Of a DNA stretch of 64,000 bases, positions 28,055-37,624 are shown piece after piece. A program made the position numbers and the translations under genes. The notes under the pieces were generated by a model, which was not told the origin of the DNA, did no database searches, and was given only the letters and a program-made list of their open reading frames with translations. The DNA lies in the NCBI RefSeq assembly GCF_900113485.1, contig NZ_FOPM01000006.1, positions 124,001 through 188,000 on the forward strand, given 5' to 3'. Each line of letters starts with the position of its first letter. Positions within the stretch are counted from its first letter, which is position 1. The stretch comes from Methylobacterium gossipiicola. Lineage in GTDB: Bacteria > Pseudomonadota > Alphaproteobacteria > Rhizobiales > Beijerinckiaceae.

Positions 28055-28921
28055 TCAGGCCGCCACGGCGCGCGGCACCGCGAGACGCGCCAGAAAATTC
28101 CCGATCTCGCGGCGGCGGTTGGCGTCGTCCACGATCTGAGCGTCGATGCCGTGGCGCGCCAGAAGATCGGGGTGGCCCGTCCCGTCGGCGTGCAGGCGGG
28201 CGAGGTCCGCGGCGAAGGACTCCACCGCCGCCTCATCGGCGCATTGGCCCGAATCCACCACGTCGGACGCGCTCGTGCGCAGCATGGCGGCCAGGACGTC
28301 GAGGTCGAGTTCGGGGTGGTACTGGGTGCCCCAGAACGTGCCCGGCCCGTGCCCGATGACGATGGCCTGGATCGAGCAGGCGTTGTCGGCGAGGAGCTCG
28401 GCGTGGTCGGGCAGGGTCAGCACCGCGTCGCCGTGCACGGCCGGCGCATCGAAGCGGGCGGGGCGCCCGGCCAGCAGGGGGTGGCGGGCGCCCGCCTCCG
28501 TCGCCGCGAGGCCCCGGGCGAATCCGTACTCGCCGCCCTTCGGGTTCGGCCCGGCGGTGCCGCCGCAGGCGACGGCCGCGACTTGCATCCCCCAGCACGA
28601 ACCGAACACCGGCAGGCCGGCGGCGAGGGCCGCGCGCATGAGGGCGATCTGGCGGGTCACTTCCGGCGCCCCATCGCCGATCTTGAGGGCCGAACCGGTG
28701 ACGACGAGGCCGGCATAGGCCGAGAGATCGTGCCCCGGCGGCAGGGCGGTATCGGCATCGGCCGGGCTGACGAGCGTGCAGGTGCAGGACGGGCCGCCCT
28801 GCGCCTCCGCGAGGGTGCGCAGGATCGTCGCATAGGCTTCGGCCGAGGTCTGTCCCGTGGCCGCCACATGGTCGGCACGTCCCGAACGGTCGTTGCCGTC
28901 GGCGACGAGGATATTCAGCAT
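28055..28921 (-). CDS. Class I glutamine amidotransferase
   Basis: A 288-residue cytosolic protein. The catalytic Cys is in FGSCWGMQVA and the His in GTQYHPELDLD, with a Glu two residues on: the full GATase1 triad. The first strands LVTGS and the FDAPAVHGD segment resemble the GMP synthase-like stand-alone amidotransferases. No synthase domain is fused and the acceptor is unknown. The start at 28921 fits the conserved first strand MLNILVADG. Convergent with the GGDEF-EAL gene. Confidence 0.88.
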   Translation of the reverse strand: MLNILVADGNDRSGRADHVAATGQTSAEAYATILRTLAEAQGGPSCTCTLVSPADADTALPPGHDLSAYAGLVVTGSALKIGDGAPEVTRQIALMRAALAAGLPVFGSCWGMQVAAVACGGTAGPNPKGGEYGFARGLAATEAGARHPLLAGRPARFDAPAVHGDAVLTLPDHAELLADNACSIQAIVIGHGPGTFWGTQYHPELDLDVLAAMLRTSASDVVDSGQCADEAAVESFAADLARLHADGTGHPDLLARHGIDAQIVDDANRRREIGNFLARLAVPRAVAA

Positions 28922-29029
28922 CGGTGTGTCCTGAAGGGAGGCGGAGCGAAACCGCCCGGATGAACGGCGGGGCGAACGCGGCCGTTCCGAGGGCGCGTCG
29001 CCGCACGCCTGCCTCAACAGGGGGCGGCT

Positions 29030-29105
29030 AAGCCCCCGGCATGGGTTGGCCAAGCCCCCGGCAGGGGTTGGCCCCCCCCCCCCGGCACGGGCTCGCCAAG
29101 CCCGG
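29030..29105. repeat. Short tandem repeat with a 12-base C run
   Basis: Three to four copies of a 22-base unit like AAGCCCCCGGCATGGGTTGG lie 90-165 bp before the PBP1A start. In the third copy, the front is replaced by a run of 12 C (29072-29083). Such tracts are prone to slippage. Confidence 0.75.
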
Positions 29106-29195
29106 CCGCGCTAAGAGACCCTTAAACCCGCCGTATTTACCGTGCGGAACCAGACCCGTCCCATTGGGGGGATGCTCTGAAACACGACAGGACGC

Positions 29196-31388
29196 ATGGC
29201 GAAGGGACGCGGACGCGACGGACGGGGTGAGCCGAACTTCGACGTGCCCGAAGGGCGCGCCGCGAATCCGGCCGACCTCGACCTGCGCCTGTCGCGGGCC
29301 GATCGCGCGGGGGGCGGCGTGGCACGACGGGCAACCGAGACCAAGGGCCGGCGCGCGGAGCCCCCGGAGCGCCCCCTGGCCCCCGCGCGCGCGCGGGGGC
29401 GAAAGCCCCGGCGGCGTTCGCTCCTCGGGCGCTTCGTCTATGCCGGGGTGGTGCTCGGCCTGTGGGCCTTCATCGGGGTCGCGGGGCTCGTGGCCTACCA
29501 CGCCTCGCAGCTGCCCCCCATCGACCAGCTGGCGGTGCCCAAACGCCCGCCCAACATCGCGATTCTCGCGAGCGACGGCTCGCTCCTGGCGAATCGTGGC
29601 GAGACCGGTGGCCGCGTCGTCGGCATCAAGGAGTTGCCGCCCTACCTGCCCCGCGCCTTCGTGGCCATCGAGGACCGGCGGTTCTACGGCCATTTCGGCG
29701 TCGATCCCGTGGGCATCCTGCGCGCCATCGGCCAGAACCTCACCCGGCGCGGCGTGGCCCAGGGCGGCTCGACCCTGACGCAGCAGCTCGCCAAGAACCT
29801 GTTCCTCACCCCGGAACGCTCGGCCTCACGAAAAATCCAGGAGGCGATCCTGGCCCTGTGGCTGGAGCACAAATACACCAAGGACGAGATCCTCGAACTT
29901 TACCTCAACCGGGTGTATTTCGGCGCCGGCGCCTACGGCGTCGAGGCGGCGGCCCAGCGCTATTTTGGCAAGCCCGCCAAGGCCGTCACGCTCGCCGAGG
30001 CGGCCATGCTCGGCGGCCTCGTCCAGGCGCCGTCGCGTCTGGCGCCGAACCGCAACCTGCCCGCCGCCCAGGCCCGCGCCGCCCAGGTGCTCGCCGCCAT
30101 GGAGGAGCTCGGCTTCGCCAAACCCGCCGACGTGAAAGTGGCGCTCGCCCAACCGGCCCGGCCGGCGGGCACCCGCGGCGGCGGCTCGGCCAACTACGTC
30201 GCCGACCTCGTCATGGACGTCCTCGACGACTTCCTGCCGAAATTCGACGCCGACATCGTCATCTCCACCACCGTCGATACCGGCCTCCAGGCGGCGGCCG
30301 AGAAGGCCCTCGTGGACGAGCTGAATCAGAAGGGCGCGAAGTTCAACGTCGCCCAGGGCGCGGTGGTGTCGATGCGGCCGGACGGGGCGATTCGGGCCCT
30401 GGTGGGCGGGCGCGACTACGGGCAGAGCCAGTTCAACCGCGCCACGACGGCGAAACGCCAGCCGGGCTCGGCGTTCAAGCCGTTCGTCTACCTCGCGGCC
30501 GTGGAGCACGGCCTCACCCCCGACACCGTGCGGGACGACGCGCCCATCAACATCAAGGGCTGGAACCCGGAGAACTATTCGCGCGACTATCGCGGCCCCG
30601 TGACCCTGCGCGACGCGCTGGCCCACTCCCTCAACACCGTGGCGGTGCGCCTCGGCCAGGAGGTGGGGCCGAAGACCGTGGTGCAGACGGCGCAACGCCT
30701 CGGCATCTCCTCGCCGCTCCAGGCCAACGGCTCCATCGCGCTCGGCACCTCGGAGGTGACGCCCCTCGAACTGGTCGGCGCCTACGCCGCCTTCGCCAAT
30801 GGCGGGACGGGGGTGATCCCGTACGTCATCGCCAGCATCAAGACCGGCGACGGCAAGCCGCTCTACAAGCGCAAGGAGGGCGGCCTCGGCCGGGTGATGG
30901 ACGCCAACGCCGACGCGATGATGAACGCCATGATGCACGAGACCTTCGTGTCTGGCACCGCCCGCAAGGCCGACATCCCGGGCTGGGATCTCGCCGGCAA
31001 GACCGGCACCAGCCAGGATTTCCGCGATGCCTGGTTCGTCGGCTTCTCGGCGACCCTGGTCACGGGCGTCTGGCTCGGTAACGACGACGGCGAATCCACG
31101 AAGAAGGTCTCGGGCGGCAACCTGCCGGGCGAGATCTGGAAAGCCTACATGACCACGGCCCTGAAGGGGCAGACCCCGGTGATGCTGCCCGGCGCCAAAT
31201 CCTGGCGCAACCGCCCCGCAGCCCCCGCGCCCGCCACCGAACCCTCCGCCCCCACGGGCGGCGTGCTCGGCGCCCTCCTCGGCGAGCCGCAACCGGCCCC
31301 GCGCGTGGCGACGGCGGCCCCCGCGCGCCCCGCCCCGCGCAAGGACGACCGCAACTTCATGGAGAAGCTGTTCGGCGTCGGAGAGTAG
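29196..31388 (+). CDS. Penicillin-binding protein 1A family, bifunctional
   Basis: A 730-residue class A PBP that polymerises and crosslinks peptidoglycan in the periplasm. Order: basic Arg/Pro-rich cytosolic tail (to about 75), one membrane helix (about 78-98), transglycosylase GT51 domain (EDRRFYGHFGVDPVGILRA with the catalytic Glu near 157; QGGSTLTQQLAKN), then transpeptidase with SxxK as PGSAFKPF (Ser near 424), SLN as HSLNT, and KTGT (about 598). The C-terminus is Pro/Ala-rich and ends FMEKLFGVGE. Monocistronic. The basic extension before the helix is longer than usual. Confidence 0.97.
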   Translation: MAKGRGRDGRGEPNFDVPEGRAANPADLDLRLSRADRAGGGVARRATETKGRRAEPPERPLAPARARGRKPRRRSLLGRFVYAGVVLGLWAFIGVAGLVAYHASQLPPIDQLAVPKRPPNIAILASDGSLLANRGETGGRVVGIKELPPYLPRAFVAIEDRRFYGHFGVDPVGILRAIGQNLTRRGVAQGGSTLTQQLAKNLFLTPERSASRKIQEAILALWLEHKYTKDEILELYLNRVYFGAGAYGVEAAAQRYFGKPAKAVTLAEAAMLGGLVQAPSRLAPNRNLPAAQARAAQVLAAMEELGFAKPADVKVALAQPARPAGTRGGGSANYVADLVMDVLDDFLPKFDADIVISTTVDTGLQAAAEKALVDELNQKGAKFNVAQGAVVSMRPDGAIRALVGGRDYGQSQFNRATTAKRQPGSAFKPFVYLAAVEHGLTPDTVRDDAPINIKGWNPENYSRDYRGPVTLRDALAHSLNTVAVRLGQEVGPKTVVQTAQRLGISSPLQANGSIALGTSEVTPLELVGAYAAFANGGTGVIPYVIASIKTGDGKPLYKRKEGGLGRVMDANADAMMNAMMHETFVSGTARKADIPGWDLAGKTGTSQDFRDAWFVGFSATLVTGVWLGNDDGESTKKVSGGNLPGEIWKAYMTTALKGQTPVMLPGAKSWRNRPAAPAPATEPSAPTGGVLGALLGEPQPAPRVATAAPARPAPRKDDRNFMEKLFGVGE

Positions 31389-31583
31389 AAGCGGGCGGCG
31401 ATCACGTCGGATCGGCGCGGGCGCCGGAAACGGTCTCGCTCGACGCGAGGGCCCCCCACGTCACGCCCGTCCAGGGACCGGTATCACGGGCTCCCCCCAC
31501 GCGATCGCACCGGAGGAGCCTCCGCCTCCGTGCGAGGAGCGGACGCGAACCATTTCTTAAGATTTGACCTCGAACCTCGCTTT

Positions 31584-33131
31584 ATGAGCGAGTTTTGCAA
31601 CCGTTCCCTCCGGGCTTTCCGCCGCCTGTCCGGCGACCGAACCGGCGCGATCGTGGTGATCTTCGCCCTCGCGCTGATCCCGATGATGATGCTGGCGGGC
31701 ATGGCGATCGATTACGGCGCCAACGCCAACCTGCGCCAGCAAGCCCAGAACGCCGTCGACGCGACGGTCCTGTCCCTGGCGAAACTCCCGCCCGCGACCA
31801 CGGACGCGGTCCTGCGCGACAGGGCGACGAAGCAGGTCACCGCCGCCCTGAACCGGAGCCAGTCCGCGGATCTCGCCATCGCGACGGACCGGACGGGCGA
31901 CAGCATCACCGTGACGGTGACGGGCACGACGCCCACCACCCTGACGCGGATCGCCGGCTTCACCGGCCTGCCGCTGACCGTCTCCGGCACCGCCCGGCGG
32001 GGGTCGGGCAACCTCGAGATCGCCCTCGTCCTCGACAACACCGGCTCCATGCGGGGCACGAAGCTCGCGAACCTCAAGGCGGCGGCGACGGATCTGGTGA
32101 CGGGCCTGTTCGGGGAGGCCGATCCGGCCCGGCCCAACGCCCTGAAGATCGCCGTGGTGCCGTTCTCCATGACGGTGAATGTCGGCCCCGCGCATGCGGG
32201 CGCCCCCTTCATCGACCGCGACGGTCTCAGTTCGATCCACTCCCAGATCTTCGCCCAGAAGGCGAATCGCCTCGCCCTGTTCGGCAAGCTCGGGGTGCCC
32301 TGGGGCGGCTGCGTCGAGGCGCGGCCGATGCCCTACGACGTGTCCGACACGCCGGCCTCGGCGGCGGTGCCCGACACGCTGTTCGTGCCGTATTTCGCCC
32401 CCGACGAGTCGGATTACGACGTCAACGCCGTCAACGACTACCTCAACGATTATCCGCTTCTCGGCGGCCTCCTGGTTCTCGACAACCGGATCCGCCAGGG
32501 CCAGGTCGCGAAGTACGGCACCGCCTTCAAGGTCTCGAAGACCGACCGCTCCGGCGGCCCCAACGGCTATCTCTACGGCCCCAATGCCGGCTGCGAACTC
32601 CAGCCGATCACGCCGCTCACCACCTCGAAGGCGACGCTGACGGGCGCGATCGGGGCCATGACGGTGAGCGGCGACACCAACATTCCCCTCGGGCTCGTCT
32701 GGGGCTGGCACGCCCTCTCGCCGAGCGGTCCCCTGGTGCGGGGCGCCGACGCCGCCGACGCCACCGTGCGCAAGTACGTGGTGCTGATGACCGACGGTCA
32801 GAACCAGATCTCCAACACCCTCTCGAGCAATGGCTCGTTCTATTCCGGCCTCGGTTACATCTGGGCCAACCGCGTCGGCACGGTGTCGTCGGATCCAGGA
32901 GCCCGGACGGCCGCCCTCGACGGGCGCCTCGCGACGCTCTGCACCGCCATGAAGGCCGCCGGCATCCAGATCTTCACCGTGCGGGTCGAGGTCGCGGATG
33001 GCGGCGGCGGCGTGCTGCGGACCTGCGCCACGAGCCCGTCCATGTCCTTCGACCTTACCGATTCCGCCGACCTCACCACCGCGTTCCGGGCCATCGGCGC
33101 CCGGATCGGCGAGCTCAGGATCGCCCGATAG
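31584..33131 (+). CDS. Tad-type pilus assembly protein with von Willebrand A domain (TadG-like)
   Basis: A 515-residue protein with an N-terminal TadE-like helix (GAIVVIFALALIPMMMLAGMAIDYG, read in parts, about 19-45) that would be anchored in the inner membrane. A VWA domain follows, with MIDAS motif DNTGSMRG (about 150) and LMTDGQN (about 400). Together this is TadG-like, with a role in Tad/Flp pilus biogenesis. The start at 31584 is chosen since conservation begins at the basic NRSLRAFRRLSGDRTG. First of three pilin-type genes, 9 bp before the next. Confidence 0.88.
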   Translation: MSEFCNRSLRAFRRLSGDRTGAIVVIFALALIPMMMLAGMAIDYGANANLRQQAQNAVDATVLSLAKLPPATTDAVLRDRATKQVTAALNRSQSADLAIATDRTGDSITVTVTGTTPTTLTRIAGFTGLPLTVSGTARRGSGNLEIALVLDNTGSMRGTKLANLKAAATDLVTGLFGEADPARPNALKIAVVPFSMTVNVGPAHAGAPFIDRDGLSSIHSQIFAQKANRLALFGKLGVPWGGCVEARPMPYDVSDTPASAAVPDTLFVPYFAPDESDYDVNAVNDYLNDYPLLGGLLVLDNRIRQGQVAKYGTAFKVSKTDRSGGPNGYLYGPNAGCELQPITPLTTSKATLTGAIGAMTVSGDTNIPLGLVWGWHALSPSGPLVRGADAADATVRKYVVLMTDGQNQISNTLSSNGSFYSGLGYIWANRVGTVSSDPGARTAALDGRLATLCTAMKAAGIQIFTVRVEVADGGGGVLRTCATSPSMSFDLTDSADLTTAFRAIGARIGELRIAR

Positions 33132-33140
33132 GAGAGTCTC

Positions 33141-33707
33141 ATGCCGGCAGGCCTTTGCGCTGCGCTCTTCCTCCGCCTCACCCGGTTCCGCGCGGCGCGG
33201 GAGGGCTCGGCGGCCGTGGAGTTCGGCATGGTCCTGCCGCCGTTCTTCATGATCCTCAGCGCGGTGTTCGAGGCCGGGCTCCTCACCCTGGCGCAGCAGA
33301 CCCTCGATACCGGGGTGGACCGGGCCGGCCGCACCGTGTTCACCGGCGCCTTTCAGGAAAAGGCCGACGGTTCGGACCCCGCCACGCGGTTCCGCGCCGC
33401 CCTGTGCGACGGCCCGGCCCTGTTCGACTGCGCGGCCGTGAAGGTCGAGGTCACCACCGCCCAGACGTTCTCGGCCACCGCCCTGTCCGACCCCTACGAC
33501 GCGAACGCCAAGGCCCTGGCGGCGGGCTTCGGCACCCGGTTCCAATGCCCCGCCGGCAACGACGTGGTGACCGTGCGCGCCGCCGTGACGGTGCCGCGGT
33601 TCTTCCCCCTCCTCGACCTGTCGCCCCGCAAGCTCGGATCGGGCGGCCAGCTCCTCGTCGCCACGGCGGTGTTCCGCGCCGAGCCCTACGCGGCGGGCCG
33701 ATGCTAG
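33141..33707 (+). CDS. TadE/TadF-like pseudopilin
   Basis: A 188-residue protein. It has the TadE motif EGSAAVEFGMVLPPFFMILSAVFE (read in parts, residues 21-44) with the conserved Glu at position 5 of the helix and a pilin-like N-terminus. The C-terminal part is globular and has two or more cysteines (LCDGPALFDC, FQC). Minor pseudopilins of the Tad system. The start at 33141 sits 9 bases after the previous stop. The TAG stop is the CTAG that borders the repeat copy at 33709. Confidence 0.88.
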   Translation: MPAGLCAALFLRLTRFRAAREGSAAVEFGMVLPPFFMILSAVFEAGLLTLAQQTLDTGVDRAGRTVFTGAFQEKADGSDPATRFRAALCDGPALFDCAAVKVEVTTAQTFSATALSDPYDANAKALAAGFGTRFQCPAGNDVVTVRAAVTVPRFFPLLDLSPRKLGSGGQLLVATAVFRAEPYAAGRC

Positions 33708-33860
33708 TGCATCGATCCAGACGGAGGCTTCAGCCGTATCTGGAAAAATTGATGCCAAAACAAAAGCCTCGTGCTCTGGCGCAGGAACGAAGTGATTGCG
33801 TCACAGCACGAGAGCATCGATCCGAAAGCTGGGAACCGGCTTTCGGAAAGAAGCCGATCC
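33704..33860 (+). repeat. Module A repeat, copy 2, with inverted module B tail
   Basis: The copy starts at CTAG (33704-33707) then GCATCGATCCAGACGG, running to CGTCACAGCACGAG (about 33812). It is followed by GAGCATCGATCCGAAAGCTG and GGAACCGGCTTTCGGA: the reverse complement of the module B tail at 63120-63155. The element lies between two pilin genes that otherwise would be tightly packed. Confidence 0.85.
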
Positions 33861-33898
33861 CGGCCAATCGCGTAGAGCGCCGCCGTCTGAGACGATGG

Positions 33899-34444
33899 AT
33901 GGAGAACGCGGACGGCCTCGCAGCCCTCGAATTCGCCCTGATGGCGCCGATGATGCTCCTCATCCTCATGGGCAGCATCGAGTTTCCCCGCGCCTACGGC
34001 ACGAGCCAGCGGCTGCTCCGCTCCGGCCGGGCCATGGCCGACCTCATCGCGCGCGGCGGGATGCCGAACGCCGACGACGTGTTCGCGGCCGGGTCGGCGG
34101 TGACGTTCCCCACCGATCTGACGGGCGCCGGCATCGTCCTCACGGCCGTGGGGGTCTACCCGGAGGGCACCGGCACGGTGGCGAAGGTCTGCTCCAGCGT
34201 GGCCCGCAACGCCGCCCCCCGCGCCGTCGGCAGCCTCCTCGGGCCACCGCCGGATTCCGAGGCGGTGGCGGGCGCGCGCTACGTCATGGTCGAGACCACC
34301 TACACCTACGTGCCGATCTTCAACCTCTTCCCCGCCCTCAAGGCCCTCACCTTCACCAAGCAGGTGACCTGGCCCATGCGTGGCACCGGCCCCGCCGCCA
34401 TCGAGACGATCCTGCCCGGCGGACGGGCGTGCCCGGCGAGTTGA
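33899..34444 (+). CDS. TadE-like pseudopilin, third in the cluster
   Basis: At least 181 residues. GLAALEFALMAPMMLLILMG is the TadE-family helix with its Glu (residues 6-25 from the ATG at 33899). The C-terminal domain contains the paired cysteines KVCSS and RACPAS. Starting here leaves only MENAD before the helix; normally a basic stretch comes first. It is present just upstream in frame (RVERRRLRRW), and the next in-frame ATG (33751) lies inside the repeat element, which would give a 49-residue repeat-derived extension. The true start is therefore unclear. Confidence 0.82.
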   Translation: MENADGLAALEFALMAPMMLLILMGSIEFPRAYGTSQRLLRSGRAMADLIARGGMPNADDVFAAGSAVTFPTDLTGAGIVLTAVGVYPEGTGTVAKVCSSVARNAAPRAVGSLLGPPPDSEAVAGARYVMVETTYTYVPIFNLFPALKALTFTKQVTWPMRGTGPAAIETILPGGRACPAS

Positions 34445-34720
34445 GGACGAGAGGTCGATGGATCGCGACAGCCCCTCGCTTCGGGAGGCCATCCCCGTGA
34501 GGAGGGCGTGGGTTTTCCACCGACATGGCTGCCGCTTCGGCCAAAGCAAGCATGTCGTACCAACTCGATCGCGCGGGCCCCTCCCCTGGAAGGAAAGGGG
34601 ACCTGTCGCGCTCGTCGCCGATCCGTTGAATCTTACGAGAGCTCCGCAGTGGGAAGGGACCGAGGGTTCGTCATCTTCGTGACCATGCAAAAGTGCTCAA
34701 CCCCTGAACAGTCGCTCCCC
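34445..34720. other. Intergenic region with a partial repeat
   Basis: Convergent gap between the third pilin gene and the aldo/keto reductase. It holds a diverged GAGAGG repeat at 34574-34605 and nothing else recognisable. Confidence 0.55.
34574..34605. repeat. GAGAGG palindromic repeat, partial copy 4
   Basis: CGGGCCCCTCCCCTGGAAGG continues into AAAGGGGACCTG: the inner palindrome of the family with two substitutions. No second arm. Confidence 0.6.
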
Positions 34721-35560
34721 TCACAGCATCGGGAGATGACGCGGGCGCGGGCCGCGCGGGAAGGCCGCGTCGAGGCGGGCGATCTCGGCGGCGGCGAGGA
34801 CGAGGTCCCCCGCCGCCGCGTTGGCGCGGGCCCGCTCCGGGCGAGCCGTCTTCGGGATGGCGAAGACGCCTTCGTGACGGGTGAGGAAGGCGAGCGCCAC
34901 GCCGTACGGGCTGGTGCCATGGGCCTCGGCGATCTCCCCCAACACCCGCCCGCCCCGGCTCTCGGGGTCGGGAAAATCGCCGCTGCCGAAGGGGGAATAG
35001 GCCACGAGGGCGACGCCGTTGCGCCGGCACCACGGCGCGACGGCGTGCTCGATGGCCCGTTCGCCCAGGTGATACAGCACCTGATTGCATGCGATGGCAC
35101 CGGGGCCGGCGATGCGCAGGGCTTCGTCGAGGCCATCGACGTCGAAGTTGCTCAGGCCCCAGGACAGGATCTTGCCCGCCGCCTTCAGGGCCTCGAACCC
35201 CGCGATGGTCTCCTCCAGGGGGTACGAGCCCGGCCAGTGCAGGAGGTAGCCGTCGAGGCGGTCCGTGCCGAGACGCTTCAGGGAGCGCTCGCAGGCCGCC
35301 ACCGTGCCGGCCCGCGACGCGTTGGAGGGCAGCACCTTCGAGACGAGGAACACCCGCTCGCGCTGCCCGGCAATGGCCTCGGCCACCAGGGGCTCGGCCT
35401 CGCCGTACATCTCGGCGGTGTCGATGTGGGTCAGACCGGCCTCGAGCCCCGCCCGCAGGGTGGCGAGCGCCGCCGCCCGGTCGTCGTCGTCGAGGCGCCA
35501 CGTGCCCTGGCCGATCACCGACACCGCGCGCCCCGTGGCGCCGAATGCGCGTTGCCTCAT
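34721..35560 (-). CDS. Aldo/keto reductase
   Basis: A 279-residue cytosolic NADPH-dependent reductase of the AKR superfamily (TIM barrel). The catalytic tetrad is D47, Y52, K75 and H108, visible in HIDTAEMYGE, FLVSKVLP and YLLHWPG. ACNQVLYHLGERAIE and AIPKTARPERARAN are the cofactor-side motifs. The start at 35560 has the typical MRQRAFGATGRAVSVIGQGT beginning. The large frame continuing upstream is a shadow of the cyclase region. Substrate unknown. Confidence 0.93.
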   Translation of the reverse strand: MRQRAFGATGRAVSVIGQGTWRLDDDDRAAALATLRAGLEAGLTHIDTAEMYGEAEPLVAEAIAGQRERVFLVSKVLPSNASRAGTVAACERSLKRLGTDRLDGYLLHWPGSYPLEETIAGFEALKAAGKILSWGLSNFDVDGLDEALRIAGPGAIACNQVLYHLGERAIEHAVAPWCRRNGVALVAYSPFGSGDFPDPESRGGRVLGEIAEAHGTSPYGVALAFLTRHEGVFAIPKTARPERARANAAAGDLVLAAAEIARLDAAFPRGPRPRHLPML

Positions 35561-36004
35561 GCTCCCGAGCCCTTCTCCGCAATGATCCCATTCCAACGCG
35601 CCGGGACGGCATTCGGCGCCCCGGCGCGGCTGCGGCCATACTGACGCCATCATGGGACGGTGTGCAGGGGCGTACGGTTCCGCTTCCACAGCGCCGCCCG
35701 CGCGGCGCCGGCACCATCGCGAGGGATCCCCCGTGGGCAGCGCCGCTCCGTTCCCGATCCGCGCTCGACCGCTCCTCACAGGCCATGATCTCGATGCCGC
35801 ACAAGGATGGCGCGGGTCCCCTCTCCTGGAAGGAGAGGGACAGGGTGAGGTGAGTGACCTCTTCGGAGATGGACGACACCTCACCCCAACCCTCTCCTTC
35901 CAGGAGAGGGAGCCTGTTGCGCTTCGACCCGACGCTTCGGTCCACCCAACCGGCCATCCGGTGTGGCGACTGACGGCTCTCGTCCTGAACGGGGCCCACG
36001 CCTG
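35561..36004. other. Intergenic region before the nucleotide cyclase
   Basis: Promoter space for two divergent genes, mostly occupied by repeat copy 5. Apart from the repeat no site is recognised. Confidence 0.55.
35807..35923. repeat. GAGAGG palindromic repeat, copy 5 (full)
   Basis: Two arms as in the 302-416 copy: GGCGCGGGTCCCCTCTCCTG, then GAAGGAGAGGGACAGGGTGA; a variable centre; then CACCTCACCCCAACCCTCTC with CTTCCAGGAGAGGGAG. The arms are almost exact reverse complements. It lies between the divergent aldo/keto reductase and cyclase genes. Confidence 0.85.
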
Positions 36005-37069
36005 ATGCTGCCGCAGCACCGCTGGTTCTGGATCCTCATCCTCGTCGCCTGCGGCGGGGCGGGCCTGCTCTACAACGTCCTGTTCGTCGGGGGCGCGACG
36101 CCGCTCGCCGGCCTCGCCTACGGCGTGTCGGTGGGCATCACCACCCTGGCCTTCGACCGGGGCATGATCCTCGGCGGTCTCCAGGCGCGGATGCGGCGGA
36201 TGCCGGCCAAGCTCTACGTGCCGGCCGCCGAATTCGCCTACGTGCTCATGATCGCGGCCGGCATCGCCCTGGGCGGCCTCGTGGTCTGGGCGCTCGGGCT
36301 CACGGACGACGACCTCGCCCACGCCGTCAAGATCACGCCCCGGGTGCTCGCCTATTCCCTGGCGGTCTCGGCGCTCCTCGTCTTCGTGATCCGCATGCGC
36401 GACCTCATCGGCGGCGAGGTGTTCGTGAATTTCCTCGTCGGGCGCTATCACCGCCCCGTGCGTGAGGAGCGCATCTTCCTGTTCCTGGACGTCGTGGGGT
36501 CCACCGCCTTCGCGGAGACCCACGGCGACCTGAAGGCCCAGGCGTATCTCGGCGCGGTGTTCGCCGCCATGGCCGAACCCGTGCGCCGGAATGCCGGCTC
36601 CACGGACGATTACATCGGCGACATGGCGATGATCACCTGGCCCATGGCACGCGGCCTCAAGGACGCGCGCTGCGTCGCCTGCGTGTTCGACGTCATGGAC
36701 CGCATCGAGGCCGAGGCCGATGCGTGGCGGGCGCGGTTCGGCACGGTGCCGCGCCTGCGCGCGGCTCTGCACGGCGGCTCGGTGGTGACGGCGGAAGTGG
36801 GCGTCGACCGCCACAAGATCGCGTATTTCGGCGACGCCGTGAACGTGACGTCCCGGATCGAATCCCTGTGCCGGCCGCTCGGCACCGAAATCCTCGTCTC
36901 GGACGATCTCCTCGCCCGCCTGCCGCACCTGCCGCCCGGCATCGTCGCCCGGTCGCTCGGGGCACACGCCCTGCGCGGGCGCGGCCAGCCCCTCAGCGTC
37001 TCCACCCTGGAGCGGGCCGACGCCTCGGCCGGACCGGTCCCCCTCCCCCGGCGCGCGGCGGCCCGATGA
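36005..37069 (+). CDS. Class III adenylate/guanylate cyclase, membrane-anchored
   Basis: A 354-residue protein with about four N-terminal membrane helices (residues 5-140) and a C-terminal class III cyclase domain. The first metal Asp is in [14 protein letters not shown] (about 162) and the second in GDMAMI (about 208). [17 protein letters not shown] gives the purine-specificity region and the Asn/Arg of the transition state (about 275-290). It should make cAMP (or cGMP) on an unknown signal. The next gene starts inside its stop codon (ATGA overlap). Confidence 0.92.
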   Translation: MLPQHRWFWILILVACGGAGLLYNVLFVGGATPLAGLAYGVSVGITTLAFDRGMILGGLQARMRRMPAKLYVPAAEFAYVLMIAAGIALGGLVVWALGLTDDDLAHAVKITPRVLAYSLAVSALLVFVIRMRDLIGGEVFVNFLVGRYHRPVREERIFLFLDVVGSTAFAETHGDLKAQAYLGAVFAAMAEPVRRNAGSTDDYIGDMAMITWPMARGLKDARCVACVFDVMDRIEAEADAWRARFGTVPRLRAALHGGSVVTAEVGVDRHKIAYFGDAVNVTSRIESLCRPLGTEILVSDDLLARLPHLPPGIVARSLGAHALRGRGQPLSVSTLERADASAGPVPLPRRAAAR

Positions 37070-37539
37070 GCGAGACCCCGAGGATCATCGTCTATATCGA
37101 CGCCGATGCCTGCCCGGTGAAGGACGAGACCTACCGGGTGGCGGCGCGCTACGGCCTCCCCGTGGTGGTGGTCGCCAACACGTTCCTGCAGGTTCCACGC
37201 GAGCCGTGGATCGAGCGCGTGGTGGTGAGCGACAAGTTCGACGCCGCCGACGATTGGATCGCCGAGCGGGCGCGGCCGGGCGCCATCGTGATCACCGCCG
37301 ACGTGCCGCTCGCCGCCCGCTGCGTGAAGGCGGGGGCCGAGGCTCTCGCCCCCACGGGCAAACCGTTCAGCGAGAATTCCGTCGGGATGGCGCTGGCCAC
37401 CCGCAACCTCATGCAGGAGCTACGCGAGGCCGGCGCCGTCACGGGCGGCCCGAAACCGTTCTCGGCCCGCGACCGCTCGGCCTATCTCGGCGCCCTCGAC
37501 CGGACGGTGATGCGGTTGAAACGCAATGGGTTCGGGTGA
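37066..37539 (+). CDS. yaiI: UPF0178 (YaiI/YqxD) family protein
   Basis: A 157-residue cytosolic protein with a PIN-like fold. [13 protein letters not shown] and [12 protein letters not shown] hold conserved Asp residues, and [19 protein letters not shown] is the family signature. The function is unknown; the acidic cluster suggests a metal-dependent nuclease. It overlaps the cyclase stop by four bases (ATGA), so translation is coupled. Confidence 0.93.
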   Translation: MSETPRIIVYIDADACPVKDETYRVAARYGLPVVVVANTFLQVPREPWIERVVVSDKFDAADDWIAERARPGAIVITADVPLAARCVKAGAEALAPTGKPFSENSVGMALATRNLMQELREAGAVTGGPKPFSARDRSAYLGALDRTVMRLKRNGFG

Positions 37540-37624
37540 TCCGGCGACTGTCTCGCGGGTCCCGGGTCGCCTTCCGCTGGCGCCGCCTGCGCCAGGGACG
37601 GGGCGGTTCTGCCGAGCCAGAGCC

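Noticed and set aside
31595..34444. Open frame of 949 codons spanning the pilin cluster
   Set aside because: Only its last 181 codons resemble a protein (TadE-like). The rest is a shadow of the two preceding pilin genes and the repeat.
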